A stretch of 36,660 nt of DNA from Acidimicrobiales bacterium (GCA_030447445.1 JAUJOW010000006.1:21392-58051); one strand, 5' to 3'; shown: positions 12,594-20,544, counted from the stretch's first letter. The notes: a model not told the origin generated them from the letters alone. Program-made: numbers and translations.

Positions 12594-13925
12594 ATGTTCG
12601 ACGTCATCGCCACCGTCCTCGACTGGTTCTACTCGCTCTGGCCTTCCTACGGCGGGGCGATCATGCTGCTCACGCTGTCCATCATGGTGCTGCTGACGCC
12701 GCTGACCCTCAAGGGCACCAAGTCGATGATCGCCCTCCAGCGGCTCCAGCCCGAGCTCAAGAAGCTGCAGAACCGCTACAAGGACGACCGCCAGAAGCTC
12801 AACGAGGAGATGCTCAAGTTCTACAAGGAGCACAGCATCAACCCGGTGGGCGGCTGCCTGCCGCTCCTCGTGCAGATGCCGGTGTTCATCGTGTTGTACC
12901 GGGTGCTCTTCGGGCTCACCCAACAGGCGCCGTTCGGTCAGGACATGGGGCGAGCGGCGGCCACGGTGGCGGCGCAAGGGCCCGACGCCGTCTTCTCCAA
13001 CTTCGGGACGTTCCAGCCGAGCTACCTCGATCCCTCCTCGGAGCTCTTCCAGTCGCTGTCGCAGACCAGGGAGATGCGTTCGTTCGGGATCGATCTCGCC
13101 CAGACGCCGTCGGCGGCCATCGCCGAGGGGGTCCTGCACGGGCTGCCCTACCTCGCCCTCCTCCTCGTCGTCGGCGTCTCGAGCTGGTACCAGCAGAAGC
13201 AGGTCCAGGGCCGCAACCCGAACGCCCAGATCAACCCCCAGCAGCAGATGATCATGAAGGTGCTGCCGTTCTTCCTGCCCGTGTTCTCCTTCACCTTGCC
13301 GGCCGGGGTCGTTCTCTACTTCGTGGTGTCGAACGGCTACCGCATCCTGCAACAGGCCTTCATCACCCGGACCATGTACGCCGGCGGCTCCGCTGGCCCC
13401 ATCGAGACCACCGCCACCGAGGGCGGTACTGACATAACGTCAACAAGGGCGTCGAAGGAGGAGGCGACGGTCGGCGCCGGGTCGCCCCGCAAGGGGCTCC
13501 TGGCCGGCCTGAGCGGCCTGCGGGAGCAGGCCTCCCAGGTGGCGACGGGGCGCTCGACGGCGGGCGGGTCGTCCAAGGAGGAGGCCAAGACCAGCAACCC
13601 GACGAAGCCGGCGGCGCGGGGCGAGCCCACCGACGGCAAGGGCGGCGGCAAGGCCGCCAACAGCAAGGGTCCCGGGAAGTCCAAGTCCCAGACCCGCTCA
13701 GGCGCTCCGGCGGCCCGCAAGGCGGGGGCAGCCGGCAACGGCGCCGACGCCGGCGCCGGAAAGGCGGGACCGACGGCCAAGAAGGACTCCTCTGGGGGGA
13801 GGACCCACACCGCCAGCGGCGGGGGGCGCAGCGGCGCCACGAGCGTGGCCGGCAAGTCCCGTCCGTCGCGTCAGCAGCCGTCGTCGAACCCCAACCGGTC
13901 ACGGTCGAAGAAGAAGAGGAGATAG
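12594..13925 (+). CDS. yidC: Membrane protein insertase YidC
   Basis: 443 residues. The conserved YidC/Oxa1 core occupies residues about 1-255: first helix about 20-40, the cytoplasmic hairpin rich in Lys/Glu (ELKKLQNRYKDDRQKLNEEM), GGCLPLLVQMPVFIVLYRVL at about 84-103, a helix at about 180-196, and LPFFLPVFSFTLPAGVVLYF with VSNGYRILQQ. It has no large Gram-negative periplasmic domain. The remaining 185 residues are a Lys/Arg/Ser/Gly-rich disordered tail ending NRSRSKKKRR, likely cytoplasmic and ribosome-facing. It inserts membrane proteins alone or with SecYEG. The ATG follows the yidD stop without a gap. Confidence 0.96.
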   Translation: MFDVIATVLDWFYSLWPSYGGAIMLLTLSIMVLLTPLTLKGTKSMIALQRLQPELKKLQNRYKDDRQKLNEEMLKFYKEHSINPVGGCLPLLVQMPVFIVLYRVLFGLTQQAPFGQDMGRAAATVAAQGPDAVFSNFGTFQPSYLDPSSELFQSLSQTREMRSFGIDLAQTPSAAIAEGVLHGLPYLALLLVVGVSSWYQQKQVQGRNPNAQINPQQQMIMKVLPFFLPVFSFTLPAGVVLYFVVSNGYRILQQAFITRTMYAGGSAGPIETTATEGGTDITSTRASKEEATVGAGSPRKGLLAGLSGLREQASQVATGRSTAGGSSKEEAKTSNPTKPAARGEPTDGKGGGKAANSKGPGKSKSQTRSGAPAARKAGAAGNGADAGAGKAGPTAKKDSSGGRTHTASGGGRSGATSVAGKSRPSRQQPSSNPNRSRSKKKRR

Positions 13926-13929
13926 TCGC

Positions 13930-14826
13930 GTGGAATGGGTCGAGACGACCGGCAAGACGCTCGAAGAGGCCAAGGAGGCAGCTCTCCACGAGTTGGGCGT
14001 CGATGAGCACGACGCTGAGTTCGAGGTGGTGGACGAACCACGAGCCGGCTTGTTCGGTCGGCTGCGAGGCGAGGCGCGGGTGCGGGCGCGGGTCGCTCCC
14101 CGCCAGCAGCGACCCAAGCAGGAGCGGCGTGAGCGCCGCCGCCGCGAGGGCAGCTCCCAGGGGGCGGGGCCGGGGGAGGCGCGGGCCAGGCCGGCCTCCG
14201 CCGCCGTAGCACCGGCAGCGCAGCGCCCACCGGCGGCGGCAACACATCCCGGCCCCGGGGCAGGGCAGCCGGCGTCGGTGCCGGCGGCGGCGGCAACGTC
14301 GGGAGCCAGCGGGCCCCGGGCCGCCGCTGCGGAGGGAGGCACGACCGACGACGTGGTGACCGCACAAGACCAGGCCGAGCTGATGGTGGGGTTCCTCGAG
14401 GGTTTGCTCGCCGCCTTCGGGGCCACCGCCGAGATCACCTCCCGGGACATTGACGACGAGACGGTCGAGATCGAGGTGCTGGGCGAGGACCTCGGGCTGC
14501 TCATCGGTCCCAAGGGCCAGACGCTGCAAGCCGTGCACGACCTCGCCCGCACCGTCGTGCAGCGCCGCGCGCCGGGCCCTCACCAGGGCCGTGTCCGCAT
14601 CGACATCGGCGGCTACCGCCTGCACCGGCGCCAGGCCCTGGAGCGCTTCACCCGCCAGCTCGCCGAAGAGGTCCAGCGCAGCGGCGTGCCCAAGGCGCTC
14701 GAACCGATGGCGGCGGTCGACCGCAAGGTCGTCCACGACACCGCCAACGGACTCGATGGCGTGGTCACATCGTCCGAGGGTGAGGAGCCCCGCCGGCGGG
14801 TGGTGATCGCGCCCGCCGCTTCCTGA
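13930..14826 (+). CDS. khpB: RNA-binding protein KhpB (Jag)
   Basis: 298 residues with the three Jag parts. The N-terminal Jag_N domain (about 1-50: VETTGKTLEEAKEAALHELG) ends EVVDEPRAGLFGRLRG. A Pro/Ala/Arg-rich linker runs to about 140. The KH domain has GLLIGPKG at 189-196. The R3H domain is at about 230-285 (ALERFTRQLAEEVQRSG, with ALEPMAAVDRKVVHD). KhpB binds RNA, usually with KhpA, and affects cell division and elongation. GTG start lies 4 nt after the yidC stop. Its TGA overlaps a CTG that opens rsmG. Confidence 0.92.
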   Translation: MEWVETTGKTLEEAKEAALHELGVDEHDAEFEVVDEPRAGLFGRLRGEARVRARVAPRQQRPKQERRERRRREGSSQGAGPGEARARPASAAVAPAAQRPPAAATHPGPGAGQPASVPAAAATSGASGPRAAAAEGGTTDDVVTAQDQAELMVGFLEGLLAAFGATAEITSRDIDDETVEIEVLGEDLGLLIGPKGQTLQAVHDLARTVVQRRAPGPHQGRVRIDIGGYRLHRRQALERFTRQLAEEVQRSGVPKALEPMAAVDRKVVHDTANGLDGVVTSSEGEEPRRRVVIAPAAS

Positions 14827-15518
14827 CCCTTCGGCACCCGCCAGCCGACGACGGCGGGCGAGCGGCGCTGGCCGATGTCCTGCGCCGGAGCCGGACCCTC
14901 GGCCTCCTGGGCCCCGGCCCGGTCGAGGACCACATCGCTCACTCCCTGGGGTTCTCCGAGGCAATGTCGGGCGTGCCGATCTCGAGCGTCCCCCGTCGAG
15001 CGGTGGACCTGGGCAGCGGCGGCGGCGTGCCCGGGTTGGTCTTGGCGGCATTGACCTGGCCGACCACGGCATGGATCCTCCTCGATGCGTCGGCTCGCCG
15101 CTGCGCCGTCCTCGTGGCCGCAGTGACCGAGCTCGGTCTCGCCGGACGGGTCACCGTCGTCCACGGCCGGGCCGAGGAGTACGGCCGCGACCCCGCCACC
15201 CGAGGAGGAGCCGACCTGGTGGTGGCTCGCAGCTTCGGGCCCCCGGCAGTCACCGCGGAGTGCGGGGCGCCGTTGCTGGGGGTGGGAGGCACCCTGGTGG
15301 CGAGCGAACCACCCGGCGGCGAGGGCAGGTGGCCGGCGTCCGGCCTGGCCGCCCTTGGCTTGGAACAGGTGGCCAGTGCGGCCCGCTCCGCCTCCTACGC
15401 CGTCTTCGTGGCGACCCAGCCCTGTCCCCCCCGCTTCCCCCGCCGCCCGGGAGTGCCGGCCAAGCGGCCCCTGTGGTCGGTGGCGGCCGGCGCTGGTCGA
15501 CCCCCTGGTTCCACGTGA
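14823..15518 (+). CDS. rsmG: 16S rRNA (guanine-N7) methyltransferase RsmG, probable CTG start
   Basis: RsmG (GidB) methylates G527 of 16S rRNA using SAM. The SAM-binding loop RAVDLGSGGGVPGLVLA (glycines from residue 64) and ADLVVARSFGPPA are clear. The family-specific N-terminus LRRSRTLGLLGPGPVEDHI and HSLGF is encoded at about 14880-14955, upstream of the first in-frame ATG (14964). No ATG, GTG or TTG exists in this frame before it. CTG at 14823-14825 overlaps the khpB stop as CTGA and gives 231 residues, a normal length. The stop codon TGA (15516-15518) lies inside a parS site. Starts at CTG 14868 or 14880 are possible; ATG 14964 would remove conserved sequence. Confidence 0.88.
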   Translation: MTLRHPPADDGGRAALADVLRRSRTLGLLGPGPVEDHIAHSLGFSEAMSGVPISSVPRRAVDLGSGGGVPGLVLAALTWPTTAWILLDASARRCAVLVAAVTELGLAGRVTVVHGRAEEYGRDPATRGGADLVVARSFGPPAVTAECGAPLLGVGGTLVASEPPGGEGRWPASGLAALGLEQVASAARSASYAVFVATQPCPPRFPRRPGVPAKRPLWSVAAGAGRPPGST

Positions 15519-15521
15519 AAC
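15508..15521. promoter_or_regulatory. parS site 1
   Basis: GTTCCACGTGAAAC matches the 14-bp core of the B. subtilis parS consensus exactly and differs at one base from the Streptomyces GTTTCACGTGAAAC. It contains the rsmG stop codon. ParB binds here to load the partition complex. Confidence 0.93.
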
Positions 15522-15617
15522 GTCGCGTGCGCCGGCAGTGGTTGGGCGCGGCGCTTCGGTCCCGTCGCAATGGCATGCTCGCTGGTCCGGCGTTCCGTTC
15601 CCGCAACCGACCTGCCG

Positions 15618-15631
15618 GTTCCACGTGAAAC
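15618..15631. promoter_or_regulatory. parS site 2
   Basis: Second identical GTTCCACGTGAAAC, exactly 110 bp from site 1 and in the same orientation, in the rsmG-parA intergenic region. Confidence 0.93.
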
Positions 15632-15791
15632 GAGTGGGAAGAGGGAGGGTCCTTGATCTTCGGCCCGCGGCCGGCGAGGATGGAGGGGTGAGCGACGTCG
15701 GGACCGACCGCGACCCGATGAGCGTGACCTCATCGGGATCAGCGCGGCGGCGTGGGCATCAAGGACGGCCAAACCTCCCCGGGATGCCCTG

Positions 15792-17075
15792 GTGAGCGCC
15801 ACCCCGCCCCCCGACGAGCTGGCCGCCCGCGGTCGGGCCATCTTCGAACGGCTTCGCGGCGAGGGCCTGGCCGGCGCTGGCGTCGACGCAGATGCCGACG
15901 AGGAAGCCGACGGCCTACCGACGGAACCGGAACCGGCGGCAGGGGCGAGTGACGGCGGCAGCCAGACCAGGCCGGTGGTCGAGCGTTCCCAGGCCCATCC
16001 CGACCCACCGGCGATGGCGGCTGAGGTCGGCCCGCCGCCAACAGAACCCGAGCCGGGGGCGCCACCCGAGGAGGGGCTGTCGGCGTCGGAAGATGGGTTG
16101 CCCGGTCAGGCCGCCGACGTCGCCGCCCGCCATCCCGGGTCCGGCTCCCTCGATGCCACGTCGGTCGAACCGTCCCCCGCCGAGATATCCGTACCGCGCC
16201 AAGGCCCAGAGCTGGGCGTGGAGGGGAGCCCGGTGGCCGCCGTGGCACCGGGGGCGGCGGCCGACGGGGAGGGCCCCCGGGAGGAGCCGTTGCCCGACCT
16301 CCCCCGCGTCATGGCCGTGGCCAACCAGAAGGGCGGCGTGGGCAAGACCACCACGGCGGTGAACCTGGGGGCCTGCCTCGCCGACCTCGGCTACCGGGTC
16401 CTGATCGTCGATCTCGATCCCCAGGGCAACGCCAGCACGGGCCTCGGCATCAACATCCGCGACCTGCAGGCCTCCATGTACGACGTCCTGCTTCGTGACG
16501 TCCCGATCGACGACTGCATCGAGGCCACCTCGGTGAGGAACCTCTTCGTGGCTGCCGCCAGCCTGGATCTGGCCGGGGCCGAGATCGAGCTCGTCCCCGC
16601 CTTCAGCCGTGAGATGCGGCTCAAGCAGGCCCTGGCCGAGGTGATCGACGACTACGACTTCGTGCTCATCGACTGCCCGCCCTCCCTCGGCTTGCTGACC
16701 GTGAACGGGCTGGCGGCGGCCACCGAGGTGATGGTGCCCATCCAGTGCGAGTACTACGCGCTCGAGGGGCTCGGGCAGCTCTCCAAGAACGTGGCGCTGG
16801 TACAGAAGAGCCTCAACCCCGGGTTGGAGCTGCGCACCATCGTGTTGGTCATGTACGACGCCCGCACGAAGCTCGCCGACCAGGTCGTCCAGGAGGTGCG
16901 GGCGCACTTCGGGGCCCGGGTCTGTCGCCAGGTGATCCCCCGGACCGTGCGACTGTCCGAAGCACCGTCGTTCGGGCAGCCGATCATCGCGTTCGACGCA
17001 ACCTCTCGGGGGGCCATCGCGTACCGGGAGCTGGCCAAGGAGGTGAGCGGTGGAGCGCCGCAGCGGGTTGGGTAG
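15792..17075 (+). CDS. parA: Chromosome partitioning ATPase ParA (Soj)
   Basis: 427 residues. The ParA/MinD ATPase begins at about 172 (PRVMAVANQKGGVGKTTT) with the deviant Walker A KGGVGKTT at 180-187, then VLIVDLDPQGNASTG, FVLIDCPPSLGLLTVN and the C-terminal RTVRLSEAPSFGQPI. The ATPase forms gradients on the nucleoid that move ParB-parS. The first 170 residues are an Ala/Pro/Glu-rich, probably disordered extension, with one short helix at 8-28; this is longer than usual. GTG at 15792 is chosen because the frame is protein-like from there; an upstream short frame ends across it as GTGA. Two parS sites lie upstream. parB overlaps its end by 26 nt. Confidence 0.96.
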   Translation: MSATPPPDELAARGRAIFERLRGEGLAGAGVDADADEEADGLPTEPEPAAGASDGGSQTRPVVERSQAHPDPPAMAAEVGPPPTEPEPGAPPEEGLSASEDGLPGQAADVAARHPGSGSLDATSVEPSPAEISVPRQGPELGVEGSPVAAVAPGAAADGEGPREEPLPDLPRVMAVANQKGGVGKTTTAVNLGACLADLGYRVLIVDLDPQGNASTGLGINIRDLQASMYDVLLRDVPIDDCIEATSVRNLFVAAASLDLAGAEIELVPAFSREMRLKQALAEVIDDYDFVLIDCPPSLGLLTVNGLAAATEVMVPIQCEYYALEGLGQLSKNVALVQKSLNPGLELRTIVLVMYDARTKLADQVVQEVRAHFGARVCRQVIPRTVRLSEAPSFGQPIIAFDATSRGAIAYRELAKEVSGGAPQRVG

Positions 17076-17943
17076 GGGCCTCAGCGCGTTGATCCCCGGT
17101 GAGAGAGGTGAGCCGGCGCAGGCCTCCGAGCTTCGGGACCTGCCGGTCAGCCAGATCGAGCCCAACCATCGCCAGCCCCGCCGCCACTTCGACGAGGAGT
17201 CGCTCGGCACGCTGACGGCGTCGATCCGTGAGGTGGGGGTGCTCCAGCCGGTGCTCGTCCGGCCCCACGACGACGAGCGCTTCGAGCTCGTGGCCGGGGA
17301 GCGCCGCTGGCGAGCGGCCAAGCGGGCCGGGCTCCAGACCATCCCCGCCATCGTGCGCCCCGTCGAGGACGAGAGCTCCCTGGCCCAGGCGGTGGTCGAG
17401 AACCTGCACCGCGACGACCTCAACCCCCTCGAGGAGGGGGCGGCCTACCAGCAGCTCATCGAGGACTTCGGGCTCACCCACGATGATCTCGCCCGTCGGG
17501 TGGGCAAGAGCCGCTCGGCCATCTCGAACACGCTGCGGCTCTTCCAGCTCCCGCCGTCCATCCAGAAGTTGGTGGCCGAGGGTCGGTTGTCGGCCGGGCA
17601 CGCCCGGGCCCTGCTCGGCACCCCCGACCGGGCCTTCCAGGAGGCGCTGGCCCGCCGGGCGGTGACCGAGGAGCTCTCGGTCCGTGACGTGGAGGAAGCG
17701 GTTCGGGCCCGGGGCGAGACGGTGGTCGATGGTGAGGACGGCGGCCCCACGGCGACGGCGGCGCCGGCCCGGCGGCTGCGTCCCCCAGGCCTCCTCGAGC
17801 TGGAGGAGCTCCTGTCCGAGCGGCTGTCCACCCGGGTGAAGGTGACCATGGGCGCCAACCGCGGCAAGGTGGTCATCGCCTTCTCCACCCTGGAGGACCT
17901 GGAGCGGATCTACAGGGCCATGACCGACCCCGAGTCCAGCTGA
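17050..17943 (+). CDS. parB: Chromosome partitioning protein ParB (Spo0J)
   Basis: 297 residues. The N-terminus RSGLGRGLSALIP is the ParA-stimulating peptide. The CTP-binding ParB/Srx domain has GERRWRA at 83-89 and ENLHRDDLNP at 117-126. The helix-turn-helix at about 141-162 (GLTHDDLARRVGKSRSAISN) reads parS. The C-terminal dimerisation part follows a variable linker (about 220-240). GTG at 17050 has GGAGGTGA within the parA end. ParB clamps spread from parS and organise the origin. A 6-bp hairpin follows the stop. Confidence 0.97.
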   Translation: MERRSGLGRGLSALIPGERGEPAQASELRDLPVSQIEPNHRQPRRHFDEESLGTLTASIREVGVLQPVLVRPHDDERFELVAGERRWRAAKRAGLQTIPAIVRPVEDESSLAQAVVENLHRDDLNPLEEGAAYQQLIEDFGLTHDDLARRVGKSRSAISNTLRLFQLPPSIQKLVAEGRLSAGHARALLGTPDRAFQEALARRAVTEELSVRDVEEAVRARGETVVDGEDGGPTATAAPARRLRPPGLLELEELLSERLSTRVKVTMGANRGKVVIAFSTLEDLERIYRAMTDPESS

Positions 17944-17958
17944 CGACTCCGTGGCCCG

Positions 17959-17978
17959 CCCGACCGTGTGTCGTCGGG
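17959..17978 (+). terminator. Hairpin after parB
   Basis: CCCGAC/GTCGGG stem of 6 bp with an 8-nt loop, 15 nt after the parB stop, in a convergent gap. No T-run. Confidence 0.4.
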
Positions 17979-18001
17979 CACGTCGTGAACCTCTGGCTCA
18001 C

Positions 18002-18030
18002 GCTTCCACAGGCTGTGGAGAAACCTGTGG
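18002..18030. promoter_or_regulatory. Inverted DnaA-box-like element beside parB
   Basis: TTCCACAGGCTGTGGAGAA (18004-18022) is nearly identical to the element in front of dnaA. It holds a 7-bp inverted repeat TCCACAG/CTGTGGA, and TGTGGAGAA is one mismatch from a DnaA box. A further CCTGTGG follows at 18024-18030 and could pair with CCACAGG. It lies in the 102-nt gap between convergent parB and the amidase gene. Confidence 0.45.
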
Positions 18031-18045
18031 TCAGACGAGACCGGA

Positions 18046-19032
18046 TCAACCCTCGATGGGGGCGACGGTCCAGGCCGCCAGGGCCCGGCTGACCTCGCTG
18101 GCGATCTGCGCCGTGCGCTCCACCACCGTCGACGGCGGGCCCAGCTCGACCACGACGGCGGGCATGCGGGTCTCCCGTAGCACCGGCAGCCGCATCCCCC
18201 GGAGCTGCGGCCTCCCCTCGGCGGCCACCGCTGCCGAGGCCGCCTCGGCCAGCCGCTCGGCCAACCGTCGCCCGCCGGCCGACTCGTATCCCGGCGTCGA
18301 GTAGAAGGCCACCACGCAGCCGGCCAGGCTGGCCAGGGTGAGCTCCACGTACACATCGGCCCCGAAGCGGTTGGCTTCGGCCGCCCGGGCCGAACCGTCA
18401 GGGTGGTGGCAGATGATGACGGTGGCGCCAGCCTCGGCGACGGCCCGCTCCACGGCGGCGGCCAGGGCCGCCACCCCCCCACGATCGCCCACCATGACCC
18501 GGCGACCGGCCAGCTGGCGAGGGGTGCCGGACAGGCGCAGCCGCTCCACCACCCGGCCCTTCACGGGCTGTTCGGCGCCCCGATCGAGCCGGCGCAGCGC
18601 GGCCACGCACTCCGGGCCGCAGATGCCGTCGGTGGTGAGACCGGTGTTGCGCTGGAAGTCCACGAGGGCGGTGGCGGTCTGGGGGCCGAGGATCCCGTCG
18701 ACCCGCTCGTCGTGGAAGCCGAGTCGCCCGAGCCGGGTCTGGAGCTCCGACACGTCGTCGCCCCGCAGCATGGGGCGGCGTTCGTAGAGCAGCCGGTCGC
18801 CGAGGCGGTAGCCGGCCTCGACGAGGGCGTGCCACGTCTCGGGGCCACACACCCCGTCCGGGCGAAGGCCGCGGCCCTCCTGGAAGCGTTGGAGCGCCCG
18901 AGCCGTGCCCTCGCCGAAGTGGCCGACGGGGTCCTGATCAGGGGGTTCGAGCTCGAAGCCGGCCCGGGCCAAGCGGAGCTGGAGGTCTCGGACGGCCTCA
19001 CCGGTGGCACCGGCGGCGAGGGGGAGGGTCAT
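18046..19032 (-). CDS. CwlM-like protein: two peptidoglycan-binding domains and a degenerate amidase
   Basis: 328 residues from ATG 19030-19032 (an in-frame GTG at 19074 would add 14). Two PG_binding_1 repeats occupy about 5-75 (LQLRLARAGF, ALQRFQEGRGLRPDGVCG) and 85-150 (LGRLGFHDERVDGILG, ALVDFQRNTGLTTDGICG). An amidase_3-type domain follows, from RRVMVGDRGG to AVVVELG. Active amidase_3 enzymes have His in the DPGHGG motif and in SIHxN; here these places read VGDRGG and YVELTL, so the zinc site appears lost. Its position between parB and trxA matches M. tuberculosis cwlM, an essential regulator of peptidoglycan synthesis. A non-catalytic regulatory role is inferred. It has no signal peptide, so is probably cytoplasmic. 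Confidence 0.85.
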   Translation of the reverse strand: MTLPLAAGATGEAVRDLQLRLARAGFELEPPDQDPVGHFGEGTARALQRFQEGRGLRPDGVCGPETWHALVEAGYRLGDRLLYERRPMLRGDDVSELQTRLGRLGFHDERVDGILGPQTATALVDFQRNTGLTTDGICGPECVAALRRLDRGAEQPVKGRVVERLRLSGTPRQLAGRRVMVGDRGGVAALAAAVERAVAEAGATVIICHHPDGSARAAEANRFGADVYVELTLASLAGCVVAFYSTPGYESAGGRRLAERLAEAASAAVAAEGRPQLRGMRLPVLRETRMPAVVVELGPPSTVVERTAQIASEVSRALAAWTVAPIEG

Positions 19033-19103
19033 GCCCGTGGGAACTGGTGTGTGGTCGAGGTCGGCGGCTGGCACCCGAGCCGTACCGGTTTCGGCTCGGC
19101 CGC

Positions 19104-19430
19104 TTAGAAGTACTCGCTCAGCTCCTGGAGGAGCTGGCCCTTGCCCTTGGCCCCGATCATGCGCTTCTGGGGGGCGCCGTCCTTGAAGACGATGAGGGTG
19201 GGGATGCTCATGACGTCGAAGCGTCGAGCGAGCTCGGGGTTGTCATCGACGTTCACCTTGGCGACACGGACCTTGCCGGCCTGCTCGGTGGCGATCTCCT
19301 CGAGGATCGGGGCGATCATCTTGCACGGGCCGCACCACTCGGCCCAGAAGTCGACGACGACGGGACCGTCGGTGGTGCCGACCTCCTCGTCGAAGGTGGT
19401 GTCGGTCAGGGTGTTGACTCCCTCTGCCAT
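19104..19430 (-). CDS. trxA: Thioredoxin
   Basis: 108 residues with the active site WCGPC (Trp32, Cys33, Cys36), the buried Asp27 in [23 protein letters not shown] and the cis-proline segment [11 protein letters not shown]. It is a cytoplasmic disulfide reductant, reduced by the neighbouring TrxB. ATG start with AGAGAGG upstream. It lies 60 nt downstream of trxB on the same strand and so is probably co-transcribed. Confidence 0.98.
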   Translation of the reverse strand: MAEGVNTLTDTTFDEEVGTTDGPVVVDFWAEWCGPCKMIAPILEEIATEQAGKVRVAKVNVDDNPELARRFDVMSIPTLIVFKDGAPQKRMIGAKGKGQLLQELSEYF

Positions 19431-19490
19431 GTCTGCCTCTCTGTCGTGGATCCCCTGGGTGAACGTCGCTCGGGAGCGGATGCTTCCCGT

Positions 19491-20483
19491 CTACCAGTTG
19501 GTCTCGGTGGCCATCTCGTGGTCGGTGGTGGCCTCGAGCCATCGCTCGGCGTCGATGGCGGCCATGCAGCCCGAACCGGCGGCGGTGACGGCCTGACGGT
19601 AGACGTGGTCCTTCACGTCGCCGCACACGAAGACCCCGTCCACGTTGGTGCTGGTGCCCAACCCCGACACCAGGTAGCCGGTGTCCTCCATCTCGAGCTG
19701 GCCCTTGAACAGGTCGGTGTTGGGGCGGTGGCCGATGGCCACGAACAGGCCGCTGACCTCGAGGTCGGAGATCTCGTCGGTCAGCGTGTCGCGCAGGCCG
19801 ACCCGTTCGAGCCGGTTGTCGCCGACCAGCTCGGTCACGGTGCTGTTCCAGCGGACGTTGATCTTGTCGTTGGCGAAGGCCCGGTCCTGCATGATCTTGG
19901 AGGCCCGCAACTCGTCACGGCGGTGCACGAGGGTGACCGACCGGGCGAACTTGGTGAGGAAGAGGGCCTCTTCGAGGGCGGAGTCGCCACCGCCCACCAC
20001 GGCGATGTCCTGGTCACGGAAGAAGAACCCGTCGCAGGTGGCGCAGGTGGAAACACCATGGCCGATCAGTTCCACCTCGCGTGGCAGCCCCAGCATGAGC
20101 GACTGGGCGCCGGTGGCCACGATGACGGCCCGGGCCCGGTAGGTCGCCTCGGCGGCGTCGGGGTCCCCCACCCACACCTCGAACGGGCGGCGGGACAGGT
20201 CGACCCGGCTGACCCGGGCCGTGACGACGTCGGCTCCGAACCGAACCGCTTGATCACGGAAGCGGATCATGAGCTCGGGGCCCATGATCCCGTCGGGGAA
20301 CCCGGGGAAGTTCTCCACCTCGGTGGTGAGCATGAGCTGGCCGCCGGGCTGCTCCGACGTCGAGGAGGGCTCGTCCTCGAGCACCAGGGGGGCGAGGTTG
20401 GCCCGGGCGGTGTAGATGGCAGCGGTCAGCCCGGCGGGGCCGGCGCCGATGATCAGGACATCACGCACTGGGGTGGTGGTCAC
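19491..20483 (-). CDS. trxB: Thioredoxin-disulfide reductase
   Basis: 330 residues from GTG 20481-20483, with GGAG seven nt upstream; an in-frame GTG at 20507 is possible. FAD-binding motif [12 protein letters not shown] at 11-22, the redox pair CATC (Cys147, Cys150), NADPH-binding [12 protein letters not shown] and the second FAD motif [10 protein letters not shown]. It uses NADPH to reduce thioredoxin. A CsoR-type palindrome lies 39 nt upstream, which may regulate the trxB-trxA unit. Confidence 0.97.
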   Translation of the reverse strand: MTTTPVRDVLIIGAGPAGLTAAIYTARANLAPLVLEDEPSSTSEQPGGQLMLTTEVENFPGFPDGIMGPELMIRFRDQAVRFGADVVTARVSRVDLSRRPFEVWVGDPDAAEATYRARAVIVATGAQSLMLGLPREVELIGHGVSTCATCDGFFFRDQDIAVVGGGDSALEEALFLTKFARSVTLVHRRDELRASKIMQDRAFANDKINVRWNSTVTELVGDNRLERVGLRDTLTDEISDLEVSGLFVAIGHRPNTDLFKGQLEMEDTGYLVSGLGTSTNVDGVFVCGDVKDHVYRQAVTAAGSGCMAAIDAERWLEATTDHEMATETNW

Positions 20484-20521
20484 GAGTGCTCCGAGGTGGG
20501 GGTTCACCAGAGGGAACCGAG

Positions 20522-20537
20522 ATACCCCCTAGGGTAT
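20522..20537. promoter_or_regulatory. CsoR/CstR-like palindromic operator before trxB
   Basis: ATACCCCCTAGGGTAT has perfect 6-bp arms ATACCC/GGGTAT around CCTA. It resembles operators of the CsoR/RcnR/CstR family (copper, nickel or persulfide sensing). It is the only low-GC motif in the 61-nt gap between the holin-like gene and trxB. Confidence 0.45.
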
Positions 20538-20544
20538 TCCGGGG

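Noticed and set aside
12282..13352. Long minus-strand frame opposite yidD and yidC
   Set aside because: Mirror frame of a highly biased gene; composition rich in His/Leu/Gly/Asp with no domain. The same applies to the long antisense frames opposite gyrA, gyrB, trxB and the PBP.
15688..15795. 35-codon frame beginning GTG in front of parA, ending with a GTGA overlap on the parA start
   Set aside because: The SD-like GGAGGG abuts the GTG with no spacing, and the peptide shows no protein-like pattern; it overlaps the intergenic DNA after parS. Kept only as a possibility.
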